Assembly (NCBI RefSeq): GCF_009912395.1
Contig: NZ_WNDO01000019.1
Span: 1 to 64,000, forward strand
Origin: Luteibacter sp.
GTDB taxonomy: Bacteria > Pseudomonadota > Gammaproteobacteria > Xanthomonadales > Rhodanobacteraceae
Direction: 5' to 3'
DNA length: 64,000 nt
In this document: in pieces, positions 7,030 to 15,227 of the stretch
Numbering within the stretch: position 1 is the first letter of the stretch
Layout of the letters: the number at the start of each line of letters is the position of its first letter
Made by a program: the position numbers and the translations under genes
Notes under the pieces: model-generated
Database searches by the model: none
What the model was told of the DNA's origin: nothing
What the model saw: only the letters and a program-made list of their open reading frames with translations

Positions 7030-7077
7030 GAACGATTCGCTGAAACACGCGAATGTTAATTCAAACGCGAATCGTTC
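7030..7077. promoter_or_regulatory. Candidate operator between the PepSY operon and the two-component genes
   Basis: GAACGATTCGC (7030-7040) is repeated inverted as GCGAATCGTTC (7067-7077). ACGCGAAT occurs twice in direct orientation at 7047-7054 and 7065-7072, and GCGAATCGTTCGC is itself a palindrome. OmpR-type regulators of the neighbouring kind bind direct repeats, so the divergent regulator is the first candidate; Fur is less likely because the AT content is low. No promoter elements could be fixed with confidence. Confidence 0.45.
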
Positions 7078-7168
7078 GCAATTGAACACTTGAAGGCGGC
7101 CTGAAGGAGCCTGCGAATTCTGCGCGGCAGCATGTCGCCATCCCTTGACCGGGCGTATCCTTCGCCGC

Positions 7169-7843
7169 ATGCGTATTCTCCTCGCCGAAGACGACACCTC
7201 GATCGCCGCCGCCGTACGGTCCTCGCTCGAACAGAGCGGCCACGCGGTGGACCATGTCACCGACGGCGTCACCGCCGACAACGCCCTGCGCGACCACGAG
7301 TACGACCTGCTCGTGCTCGACCTGGGCATGCCCAAGCTCGACGGCAGCGATGTGCTCGCCCGCGCACGCAAGCGCGGCGACAGCCTGCCCGTGCTGGTCG
7401 TGACCGCCCGCGAAGGCCTGAAGGAGCGCGTCCGCGTGCTCGACCTCGGTGCGGACGACTACCTCCTCAAGCCCTTTGCCCTGGTGGAATTCGACGCGCG
7501 AGTGCGCGCCCTGCTCCGTCGGCGCACCAGCAACGGCACGCCCGAGTTCCGCATCGCCCGCCTGCGCCTGGACATCCCCGGTCATCGCGCCTGGGTCGGC
7601 GAGATGCCGCTCGACCTGACGGCCCGCGAGTTCGGCCTGATCGAAGCCCTGGCCACCCGCGTGGACAAGGTCACGAGCCGCGCCCAACTGGTCGAGGCGC
7701 TGTGCAACTGGGACGAGGACCTGACCGACAACGGCCTGGATATCGCCCTGCACCGGCTGCGCAAGAAGCTCCAGGGTTCGGGCACCAGCGTGCGCACGAT
7801 CCGCGGCCTCGGCTACCTGCTTGAAGAGTCTGCGGATGCCTGA
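7169..7843 (+). CDS. OmpR-family response regulator (TctD/QseB type)
   Basis: The 224-residue protein has a receiver domain with acidic pocket EDD (residues 7-9), phosphoacceptor Asp in LLVLDLGMPKLDG (about 51), Thr in VVTARE and Lys in DDYLLKPFA, then a winged-helix DNA-binding domain (about 125-220, ending VRTIRGLGYLL). The start MRILLAEDD is preferred over a codon eight upstream because it matches the family N-terminus. Its stop overlaps the kinase start by eight bases. It is divergent from the flavinylation operon and may control it; that is inferred from position and the repeats between them. Confidence 0.92.
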   Translation: MRILLAEDDTSIAAAVRSSLEQSGHAVDHVTDGVTADNALRDHEYDLLVLDLGMPKLDGSDVLARARKRGDSLPVLVVTAREGLKERVRVLDLGADDYLLKPFALVEFDARVRALLRRRTSNGTPEFRIARLRLDIPGHRAWVGEMPLDLTAREFGLIEALATRVDKVTSRAQLVEALCNWDEDLTDNGLDIALHRLRKKLQGSGTSVRTIRGLGYLLEESADA

Positions 7844-9254
7844 TCGCCGCCACGCGGCCCAGAGGCCGCCGCGGCCCAGCCTTCGCCGCCGCCTGCTCAC
7901 GTTCCTTCTTGTTCCGGTGCTGGTGGTGCTGGTGCTGGATACGGTCATCGGCTATTTCATCGCCCTGGCCTACTCCAACCACATCCACGACACCGACCTC
8001 TCCGACCAGGCGCTCACCCTGTCCGAGATGATCAGCAACGACGCGCTGAGCGGCGAGCTGTCCGAGCAGGCCCGCTTCCTGCTCGAATACGACCCCGACG
8101 GCCGCAACTACTACACCGTGGTCAGCGACCGTCACGGCCGGATCATCGGCAACGCCGAACTGGGTGGCCCGGAACGGACGGTGCGCACCGACGCCCCGCC
8201 TCGGCTCTACGACACCACGCTCGGTCATCGCCCCCTGCGCGCCGCGATCATGCGCGTGCCCAATCGCCATGAAGACGGCGACACGCTGACGATCACCGTC
8301 GCGGAGAACCTGCGCGATCGCCACATCCGCGCACGCGAGATCCTGTTCCTCACGCTGCCCATGCAGGCGCTGCTGATCTGCGCGGTGCTGTTGCTGGTGT
8401 GGTTCGGCGTCAGCCACGGCCTGGGCGTGCTCGAACCGCTGACCACCCGACTGGGGCGGCGCGGGCACGACCTGGGCCCTATCGGCGAGGAGGACGTGCC
8501 AGTGGAGATCCTGCCGCTGACCCGCACCATCGACGACCTGTTCGCCCGCATGCGCAACATGATCGGCCTGCAGGAGCGCTTCATCGCCGACGCCGCGCAC
8601 CAGCTGCGCACGCCGCTGGCTGGCATCCAGATGCATGTCGAACGCTTCGAAGGCACCGAAGATGTCTCGCAGCGCACCGACGCATTGCGCCACGTCCATC
8701 GACTCGCGGCCCGCGCCGCGCGCACTTCTGCCCAGTTGCTGGCCCTTACCCGCACGCAGTCCCCCGACCTGCCCGACCACGACGGCATGGCGCTGATCGA
8801 CCTGAGCCAGGTCGTGCCCGAGGCAGTGACGATGCGCGTGCACCAGGCCATCGCGCAGGGCGTGGACCTGGGCTACGAAGGTCTCGATCGCCCTTGCTTC
8901 ATCCGCGGCGACGCGTTGCAGGTGCAGGAGACCATCGACAACCTCGTGGACAACGCCTTCCACTACGCCGGCCGAGGCCACAGCGTCACCGTCTCCGTGC
9001 AGGACGCCGTGGGCGACATCGTGCTGGCCGTGGAAGACGATGGCCCCGGCGTGCCGGATGCCTTCCTCGCCCAGTTGGGCGAGCGTTTCTTCCGGGTGCC
9101 GGGCAGCGACGAGGACGGCACGGGCCTTGGCCTGGCCATCGTGGAAAGCATCGCGGAACGCCATGCGGCCCGCGTGGAGTTCATGCACGGCGAGGCCGGC
9201 GGCCTGCGCGTCGAGATCCGTTTTCCGGCTCCGACGTCCCACCCGGTACCATGA
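7836..9254 (+). CDS. Sensor histidine kinase (TctE/QseC type)
   Basis: The 472-residue inner-membrane kinase has helices at about 25-48 and 170-192 framing a periplasmic sensor of about 120 residues that is like the 2CSK_N domain, then HAMP, the H-box FIADAAHQLRTPLAG with the phosphorylated His, and an ATPase domain (NLVDNAFHYA, DDGPGVP, GTGLGLAIVES). It is the partner of the overlapping response regulator. The ligand is unknown; metals, carboxylates or redox signals are reported for the family. After it come two CATGAGG repeats and no clear terminator. Confidence 0.92.
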   Translation: MPDRRHAAQRPPRPSLRRRLLTFLLVPVLVVLVLDTVIGYFIALAYSNHIHDTDLSDQALTLSEMISNDALSGELSEQARFLLEYDPDGRNYYTVVSDRHGRIIGNAELGGPERTVRTDAPPRLYDTTLGHRPLRAAIMRVPNRHEDGDTLTITVAENLRDRHIRAREILFLTLPMQALLICAVLLLVWFGVSHGLGVLEPLTTRLGRRGHDLGPIGEEDVPVEILPLTRTIDDLFARMRNMIGLQERFIADAAHQLRTPLAGIQMHVERFEGTEDVSQRTDALRHVHRLAARAARTSAQLLALTRTQSPDLPDHDGMALIDLSQVVPEAVTMRVHQAIAQGVDLGYEGLDRPCFIRGDALQVQETIDNLVDNAFHYAGRGHSVTVSVQDAVGDIVLAVEDDGPGVPDAFLAQLGERFFRVPGSDEDGTGLGLAIVESIAERHAARVEFMHGEAGGLRVEIRFPAPTSHPVP

Positions 9255-9345
9255 GGAAATCCTCATAACATGAGGAAAGCCAAGTGAAACCGGACCCATG
9301 CCACCATGGCATCCTGAAAGAAACCCCGAAGGGTAGAGACCTCCA

Positions 9346-10188
9346 GTGAGCGACACGGCGGAATTCCAGTTCGAAGGCGGGCGCGATGGCGTCCTGCTCA
9401 TCCATGGCCTGACCGGCACCCCCACCGAAATGCGCCTGGTCGGCAAGGGCCTGAACCGCGCGGGTTTCACGGTCGTGGGCGTCCAGCTGGCCGGCCATTG
9501 CGGCACGGAAGACGACCTCCTCGCCACCACCTGGCAAGACTGGTACGACAGCGTCGAGAAGGCCGCCGAGCAACTGCGCGGCAAGGTCGACCGCCTGTTC
9601 GTGGCCGGCCTGTCGATGGGCGCCGTGCTGGCGCTGCGTCTGGCGGCCGTCCGTCCGGAGTGGGTCTCCGGCGTCGGCGTCTTCGGTGCCACCTTCCGCT
9701 ACGACGGCTGGTCCATGCCGTGGATCGAGCGTCGCTTCAATTTCCTGCTGCCCGTGCTCAAGTCCCTGGGCATCGGCAAGAAGGTCAGCTTCCAGGAACA
9801 GCCGCCCTACGGCATCCGCGACGAACGCCTGCGCGCCCAGGTCACCTCGGCCATGCATTCGGGCGACAGCAAGAGCGCCGGCCTGCCGGGCAATCCCTGG
9901 TTCGCCGTGGCCGAGATGATGGCGCTGGCGCGCGACACGCGTCGCCGCCTGCCGCAGGTCACCGCACCCTGCTTCATCGCCCACGCCGTGGACGACGACG
10001 TGGCGAGCGTGCGCAGCAACGCCGACCTGGTCGCGCGTCGCGTCAGCGGCCCCATCGAGATCCTGTTGCTCGGCGACAGCTACCACATGATCACGATCGA
10101 CCGCGAACGTCGCCTGCTGATCGAGCGCACCGCCGACTTCTTCAGCCGCATCGCGCGCGACGCGCGTCCTACGCGCATGGCGGCCTGA
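9346..10188 (+). CDS. Alpha/beta hydrolase (carboxylesterase/S33-like)
   Basis: The 280-residue protein has the oxyanion motif LLIHGLTGTP (17-26), the nucleophile elbow GLSMG (Ser90), Asp in AHAVDDDV and His in GDSYHMITID. This layout is that of monoacylglycerol-lipase and carboxylesterase-type enzymes. It starts at GTG with a weak binding site. No signal peptide, so cytoplasmic. The next gene follows after four bases, so it heads a four-gene unit with two EamA proteins and a DegT enzyme. The substrate cannot be told. Confidence 0.85.
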   Translation: MSDTAEFQFEGGRDGVLLIHGLTGTPTEMRLVGKGLNRAGFTVVGVQLAGHCGTEDDLLATTWQDWYDSVEKAAEQLRGKVDRLFVAGLSMGAVLALRLAAVRPEWVSGVGVFGATFRYDGWSMPWIERRFNFLLPVLKSLGIGKKVSFQEQPPYGIRDERLRAQVTSAMHSGDSKSAGLPGNPWFAVAEMMALARDTRRRLPQVTAPCFIAHAVDDDVASVRSNADLVARRVSGPIEILLLGDSYHMITIDRERRLLIERTADFFSRIARDARPTRMAA

Positions 10189-10192
10189 TCGC

Positions 10193-10552
10193 ATGAGTGG
10201 TCTGGTCGTGGCGTTGTGGATCGCCAACCTCGTGCTCGATACCGGTGGACAACTGGCCTTCAAGGCGGCCGCTGGCGACGAGCGGGCGGGTGACGGTCTC
10301 GCACGCTGGAAGTACATGCTCGCCCGTCCCTGGATCTGGGTCGGTATCGGCTGCTATGTCGCCGAGTTCCTGGTGTGGATCGCGTTCCTGTCCCTCGTGC
10401 CGCTGTCCGAGGGCGTGCTGCTGGGCTCGATCAACATCGTGGCGATCATGGTCGCCGGGCGTTTCCTCTTTAAGGAAAAACTGACGCCGCTACGCGTCAC
10501 CGGCATCCTGCTGGTGGCCGTCGGCGTGGCTGTCGTGGGTTTTGGCGCATGA
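10193..10552 (+). CDS. EamA-family small membrane transporter subunit 1
   Basis: The 119-residue protein has four transmembrane helices and the half-size EamA/SMR architecture, with VPLSEGVLLGSINIVAIMVAGRFLFKEKL as typical helices 3-4 (given here only by its landmarks PLSEG and FKEKL). Half-size EamA pairs act as heterodimers, for example ArnE/ArnF flippases for lipid-linked aminosugar. The next gene encodes the second half and overlaps by four bases. Substrate unknown. Confidence 0.8.
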   Translation: MSGLVVALWIANLVLDTGGQLAFKAAAGDERAGDGLARWKYMLARPWIWVGIGCYVAEFLVWIAFLSLVPLSEGVLLGSINIVAIMVAGRFLFKEKLTPLRVTGILLVAVGVAVVGFGA

Positions 10553-10947
10553 AGCGTTTTTATCTGATCGGATTCGCCATGCTGATGGCGTTCGACACCC
10601 TCAACCTCATCTGCTTCAAGTTGGCGGGCAATCATGCCCTGCCGGTCGAGATGAGCGTCGAGTGGTTGGCACGCGTGTTCTCGCATCCGTGGATCTACGG
10701 CGCCATCGTCGGCTACATCGGCGCCTTCCTCACCTGGATGAGCCTGCTCAAGCACGCACCCATCGGGCCCGCGTTCGCCGCCTCGCACCTTGAGGTAATC
10801 AGCGTGATGGCGCTGTCCTGGTGGATGTTCTCCGAGCCGGTCACCGTCACCCAGATCATCGGCGCCGTGGCGATCATCGCCGGCATCGTCTGCCTGGCCT
10901 TCGCCGAAGGCGACGAAGAGGCCAGCACCGATGCGGTTACGGCCTGA
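10549..10947 (+). CDS. EamA-family small membrane transporter subunit 2
   Basis: The 132-residue protein has four helices and the same half-size EamA layout as its neighbour, with an acidic tail. The ATG overlaps the previous stop as ATGA, and its end overlaps the DegT start by 17 bases, so the three are tightly coupled. The pair probably forms one transporter, by analogy to ArnEF moving an undecaprenyl-linked sugar. A drug-exporter role of the SMR type cannot be excluded. Confidence 0.8.
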   Translation: MKRFYLIGFAMLMAFDTLNLICFKLAGNHALPVEMSVEWLARVFSHPWIYGAIVGYIGAFLTWMSLLKHAPIGPAFAASHLEVISVMALSWWMFSEPVTVTQIIGAVAIIAGIVCLAFAEGDEEASTDAVTA

Positions 10948-12142
10948 GCCCGAGTCGCCGCCGACCGCCGGCCTGCCACTGGGGCTCGGCGATCTCGCCG
11001 GCCCCGTTCCCGCGCCACTCACGGCGCTGGCGGCGAACTGGCTCGGCGTGGACGAAGTGCAACTGGAGTGTTCCGGCACCGCCGCGCTGACCGTCGCCCT
11101 CAGTGCGCTGGCGGAACATTCGCCGTCCCGTCGTGAAGTCGCGATCCCGGCGTTCACCTGTCCGCTGGTGCCCCTGGCGGTGCGTCGTGCCGGCCTGGTG
11201 CCGCGCCTGGTCGATGTCATGCCAGGACACTTCGACATGGACCCGCAGCGCTTGGCGGACGCCTGCAGCGAGCAGACGCTTGCCGTGGTACCGACCCACC
11301 TCGGTGGCCGGCTCGCCGACGTGGCGACCGCGAACGCCATTGCGCATCCGGTCGGTGCTCTTACCATCGAGGACGCCGCGCAGGCATTGGGCGCTCGCCT
11401 CGACGGCGGCTTCGCCGGCACGCGCGGTGATATCGGCTTCTTCAGCCTCGCCGCTGGCAAGGGCTTGTCCATCTTCGAAGGCGGCCTGCTCGTAGCGCAG
11501 GACGAGGCATGGCGTGCACGGTTCCGTCGCGCGAGTCGGCGTATCGCGCGCTGGAGTCCCACGTGGGAACTGCGCCGCACGATCGAACTGATCGGTTACG
11601 CGACGCTGTACCGGCCGAAGGGTATGGCCCTCGCCTATGGGAACTCAATGCGTCGCTCGTTGCGCGATGGTGATTTGCTGGGTGCCGCTGGCGAGCATTT
11701 CAGTGCCGATTTTCCGCTGCATACGGTCGGTCGCTGGCGACGTGCCGTCGGTGCGCGTGCGTTTCCGCGCCTTGCCGCCTTCATCGAGGCCACCACCGCG
11801 CAGGCGCGTGCGCGCCTGCCGCGCCTCGACTCAATTCCCGGCATCCACGCGTTCACCGACGAGGGTGGCACGTGGCCTTATTTGATGCTGCGCATGCCCG
11901 ATGAACGCACGCGCGACGCGGTGCTCACCCGCCTGTGGTCTTCGCGCCATGGCGTAGCCCGCATGTTCATCCACGCCCTGCCCGACTACGACTACCTCGG
12001 CACCATGCCCGGCGGCGACGACGTACCCAACGCACGCGATTTCGCCGCGCGCACGCTGACCATCACCAACAGCCCCTGGCTCGACGACGCGTCGTTCGAA
12101 CACGTATGCGCGGTGATCGAGGCGACGGTGGCCATCGCCTAA
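10931..12142 (+). CDS. DegT/DnrJ/EryC1-family PLP-dependent enzyme
   Basis: The 403-residue protein shows family blocks ECSGTAALTVAL, VAIPAFTCPLVPLAVRRAG, TIEDAAQALGAR and GDIGFFSLAAGKG, where the Lys is the PLP-binding residue. Members transaminate nucleotide sugars or, rarely, dehydrate them. Coupling to two half-size EamA proteins suggests a sugar-modification and export unit of the ArnB/ArnEF kind, yet no glycosyltransferase or formyltransferase is nearby. The substrate is unknown. Downstream is a repeat array. Confidence 0.85.
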   Translation: MRLRPEPESPPTAGLPLGLGDLAGPVPAPLTALAANWLGVDEVQLECSGTAALTVALSALAEHSPSRREVAIPAFTCPLVPLAVRRAGLVPRLVDVMPGHFDMDPQRLADACSEQTLAVVPTHLGGRLADVATANAIAHPVGALTIEDAAQALGARLDGGFAGTRGDIGFFSLAAGKGLSIFEGGLLVAQDEAWRARFRRASRRIARWSPTWELRRTIELIGYATLYRPKGMALAYGNSMRRSLRDGDLLGAAGEHFSADFPLHTVGRWRRAVGARAFPRLAAFIEATTAQARARLPRLDSIPGIHAFTDEGGTWPYLMLRMPDERTRDAVLTRLWSSRHGVARMFIHALPDYDYLGTMPGGDDVPNARDFAARTLTITNSPWLDDASFEHVCAVIEATVAIA

Positions 12143-12156
12143 TCGGTGTTAAGAGC

Positions 12157-12612
12157 ATTTGCGTAGGTGGCCGCGAGGCGATAACCGATCGCCCCGCACT
12201 GGGTTCCAGCGTTCGCTGGAACGACGGACTACCAGCCTCGTCGTTCCTGTGAAAACAGGAACCCAGCGCCCCGGTTCACCAGCACCGCGAGGGCGTCGCA
12301 TCGGCTTTACGTAGGAGACCTCGACGCGACAACCGATCGCCTCGCACTGGGTTCCAGCGTTCGCTGGAACGACACATCACCTCACGTCGTTCCTGTGAAA
12401 ACAGGAACCCAGCGCCCCGGTTCACCAGCACCGCGAGGGCGTCGCATCGGCTTTACGTAGGAGACCTCGACGCGACAACCGATCGCCTCGCACTGGGGTT
12501 CCAGCGTTCGCTGGAACGACACATCACCTCACGTCGTTCCTGTGAAAACAGGAACCCAGCACCCCGGTTCGCCAGCACCGCGAGGGCGCCGCATCCGCCT
12601 TGCGATGAATCG
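12157..12612. repeat. Array of about three 147-bp units, locus 1
   Basis: Units begin at about 12198, 12346 and 12492 with CTGGGTTCCAGCG. Each contains two hairpins, GTTCCAGCGTTCGCTGGAAC and GTTCCTGTGAAAACAGGAAC, and a longer spacer with GCGAGGGCGTCGCATCGG. The array fills the gap between the convergent ends of the DegT gene and tsaB. Copies are nearly identical, so they are recent or kept uniform by conversion. No open frame in it is credible. The same unit recurs at two other places. Confidence 0.9.
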
Positions 12613-12618
12613 GTGGCG

Positions 12619-13308
12619 TCAGGCCTTGCCCTGCTCCACCAGCATCAGCGCGACCTTGTCGCGCAGGTACACGGGCAACGCGAGCTCCGGCGCCACCGCC
12701 AAGCCATCACGGAAGCGCTTCGCCGCGATCTCCGCGACATGGCGCGCCTGCGGATAGCGCAGGCCTTCGGCCGAGCGGATCGGCGTGCCGATCCGCTCGC
12801 GAAGCACGGCTTCGTACGTTGCCCAGCCCGTACCGACGACATGCCACGCGCGGGCTTCCGGCAAGACCAGCGCCGCCGCGGTATCCACGCGTTCGCGATC
12901 GAGCAGCGTCACGCTGCCATCGTCCTCGCGCTTCCACGACGCCACGTAGATTTCTCCCATCCGCGCGTCGATCACCGACAGGATGGCCGCGTCGTCTTCC
13001 GGCGCTTCCAGCGCCAGCGCCTCGAGCGAGGACACGGTGACGACGGGGATATCCAGCGCCATGGCCATGCCCTGTGCCAGCGACACGCCCAGGCGCACAC
13101 CGGTGAACGCGCCGGGACCACGCCCCACGGCGACACCCTGCAAGGCCTCGCGCTTCAGTCCCGCCTCGGCCAGCAACTCGTCGGCCATGGGCAGCACCAG
13201 TTCGGCGTGCCGACGCGGCGCCACTTCGCTGCGTTCGATCACCTCATCGCCGTGGACAAGGGCGACCGAGCAGGCTTCGGTGGAGGTTTCGATGGCGAGG
13301 AAGTTCAT
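12619..13308 (-). CDS. tsaB: TsaB, tRNA threonylcarbamoyladenosine biosynthesis protein
   Basis: TsaB is the inactive ASKHA-fold partner of TsaD in making t6A37 in ANN-decoding tRNAs. The 229-residue protein begins MNFLAIETSTEACSVAL and has RHAELVLPM, the block GVAVGRGPGAFTGVRLG and SSLEALA, all typical. Length is normal. The ATG overlaps the creD stop (ATGA), so the pair is cotranscribed from upstream of creD. A longer upstream frame exists but runs through creD antisense and is not used. Confidence 0.95.
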   Translation of the reverse strand: MNFLAIETSTEACSVALVHGDEVIERSEVAPRRHAELVLPMADELLAEAGLKREALQGVAVGRGPGAFTGVRLGVSLAQGMAMALDIPVVTVSSLEALALEAPEDDAAILSVIDARMGEIYVASWKREDDGSVTLLDRERVDTAAALVLPEARAWHVVGTGWATYEAVLRERIGTPIRSAEGLRYPQARHVAEIAAKRFRDGLAVAPELALPVYLRDKVALMLVEQGKA

Positions 13309-14642
13309 GGCGTATCCGGCGTAGGGTTGAGCGGCACGCCATAGGCGTACCAATCGATGCGGCGGGTCAGGTACATCAACAGCGCGACCACCGCCACGAG
13401 CACGACCGAACCGATCAGCAGGGCGTACTGCTCCGCACCGATCAGGCCATACAGTATGGCGTAAACCAGGGCCAGGACGCCGCCCAGCGTCATGCCCGCC
13501 CCGCGGGCCCGCAGCACGGCGGTGGCATAGCCGCCCACGATCAGCACCACGGCCGCCGACGCCGCGACATAGGCCAGGCCAAAGCCGATCTGCTCCGACA
13601 AGGCCAGCAACAGCACGTAGAAGCTCGCCATCGCCGCGCCCACCAGGAGGTACTGCACCGGATGCAGGCGCAAGCCTTTGAGCACTTCGAAGAGGAAGAA
13701 GGCGACGAAGGTCAACGCGATGAACAGCAGGCCGTATTTCCCTGCCCGGTCGTTCTGTTGGTACACGCTGCCCGGCTGGTAGAGCGTCACGCCGAACGCC
13801 GACGAAGCGAGACGCTCCGACATGTCGTTGCTCGTGACCTCCCAGTGCTGTCCGTACGAGCGATTCAGGTCCAGCACCTTCCATTCGGCATCGAAGCCCT
13901 CCGCGGAGACGCTGTGCTTGCCTGGCAAGATGAACCCGGTGAAGCTCGGATCGGCCCACGCCGAGCGCAATCGCACGGTGTTCGTACGGGCCAACGGCAG
14001 CACCGAGAACGACTCGGTACCGGCGATGCGCAGGGTCAGGGCAAAGTCGACCGGGGTGTCCCGATCCGGATCGATCGGCATCGGCACCGACAGCACCGTG
14101 TACGTACCCAGGCGAGCCGTCGACGAGGCGAGGCGCTGCGAGTGGCCGTCTACCGTGAATGCCGTGATTCCCTGAAGGCCTCGCGTATCCTCGATCAGCA
14201 GCCGAAGCTCGGCCTTGCCCATCTGCCAGTTCGACGTGCTTCCCGCCGCGAAACGACGCAGGTCCTCGGGTAACAGGCGCCCCCGGATGGTCACCTCGCC
14301 CGTGTACACCGGCACCTCGTACATACCGACATGGCGCTTTTCGACACTCAGGTCGGCCACGGTGTTCAGCTCGTCGGCGAGCACGATCTCGGTGCCATCG
14401 CGCATGCCCAGCGACTTTCCGTCACTGTCGCGAACCTCGGTCCGCGTGGGCACCGCAAGTACCAGGCCACCCAGCGATTGCGGTCCACCCCACCCGTCGG
14501 CGACACGCGCCGCGGCCGTGGCGCGCATCTCCTGGCGCTCACGAACGAGGCCATCGGATTGAGACAACGGCACCAGCATGAGCAGGGCGAGTAGCCCGAT
14601 GCCAAGTACCTTGGCGGTGATGGATTGCATCCAGCGCAGCAT
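13305..14642 (-). CDS. creD: CreD family inner membrane protein
   Basis: The 445-residue protein has one N-terminal helix (about 12-30), a large periplasmic domain (about 35-300), and five or six helices from about 310 to the end (LLFIALTFVAFFLFEVLKGLRLHP, YLLVGAAMASFYVLLLALSE as landmarks are shortened). CreD is induced by the CreBC system and tied to envelope integrity and beta-lactam response; no creBC is in view. The start MLRWMQSITAK has an AGGAA site; longer upstream frames lack one. It is coupled to tsaB by a four-base overlap. Confidence 0.9.
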   Translation of the reverse strand: MLRWMQSITAKVLGIGLLALLMLVPLSQSDGLVRERQEMRATAAARVADGWGGPQSLGGLVLAVPTRTEVRDSDGKSLGMRDGTEIVLADELNTVADLSVEKRHVGMYEVPVYTGEVTIRGRLLPEDLRRFAAGSTSNWQMGKAELRLLIEDTRGLQGITAFTVDGHSQRLASSTARLGTYTVLSVPMPIDPDRDTPVDFALTLRIAGTESFSVLPLARTNTVRLRSAWADPSFTGFILPGKHSVSAEGFDAEWKVLDLNRSYGQHWEVTSNDMSERLASSAFGVTLYQPGSVYQQNDRAGKYGLLFIALTFVAFFLFEVLKGLRLHPVQYLLVGAAMASFYVLLLALSEQIGFGLAYVAASAAVVLIVGGYATAVLRARGAGMTLGGVLALVYAILYGLIGAEQYALLIGSVVLVAVVALLMYLTRRIDWYAYGVPLNPTPDTP

Positions 14643-14848
14643 CGACAGTTTCCTTTTGTAGGTATTCGTCGCGGATGCTGTAGGGGATTCCTGTAGCCCA
14701 GCGGCGGCAAACGTGGCGAAGTGCGGGCATGGGAAGGCGAATTCCGGTGATCGCCTAAGCAATCCCTCAAAATTGCGTGAGAGTGTTCTCATGACGACCG
14801 CGCCATGCATGGGCAGCATCCCTGCCGTCCATCCCGCAAGGCCACGCC

Positions 14849-15220
14849 ATGCCGCCAGCCCAGCTTGCGATTCCCTTGACCCTGCTCCTCGGCGCCCTGC
14901 TCGCGCTGGCGATGTCCCCGTCCTCTGGCGGCGCCTTGCGGCTACCGCCCCAGATGGTGTCCGCTCATCTGGATGATCACCCGCCGATGCGGATGCTGCG
15001 GATATCGATCGAACCGGGCGCGTCGCTCCCCTGGCGACGCGATGCCCTGCCCCATGCGGGCTACCTCGTCGAAGGCGAGTTGTGGGTGGTCGGCCGCGAC
15101 GGCAGCGAAACCGTGATCCGCCCGGGCGATGCCCTGGCCGAGTGCATGGATGTCGCGCGACGAGGCTCCGCCGGTCCGACGGGCGCCACGGTGATCGTGT
15201 TCTACACCAGGGAGGCGTGA
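14849..15220 (+). CDS. Small exported cupin-domain protein
   Basis: The 123-residue protein has a signal-like N-terminus (LAIPLTLLLGALLALAMS) and a single cupin beta-barrel, with the turns GASLPWRRDALPHAGYLVEGEL and RPGDALAE. One metal-type histidine lies in the first motif (PHAGY) and the second histidine position is not evident, so metal binding is doubtful. It stands alone; its end is eight bases from the convergent helicase gene. The 206 bases between it and creD show no further feature. Function unknown. Confidence 0.7.
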   Translation: MPPAQLAIPLTLLLGALLALAMSPSSGGALRLPPQMVSAHLDDHPPMRMLRISIEPGASLPWRRDALPHAGYLVEGELWVVGRDGSETVIRPGDALAECMDVARRGSAGPTGATVIVFYTREA

Positions 15221-15227
15221 GCGCCGC

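Noticed and set aside
7030-7077. Fur box before the PepSY operon
   Set aside because: The repeats there are GC-rich and do not fit the AT-rich hexamer pattern; kept only as an operator for an unknown regulator.
7671-9692. A 673-codon minus-strand frame across the kinase gene
   Set aside because: It crosses three well-supported plus-strand genes or their gap and has no recognisable domain.
12157-12612. Repeat array considered as a CRISPR
   Set aside because: Units are about 147 bases and alike throughout, with no unique spacers and no cas genes nearby.
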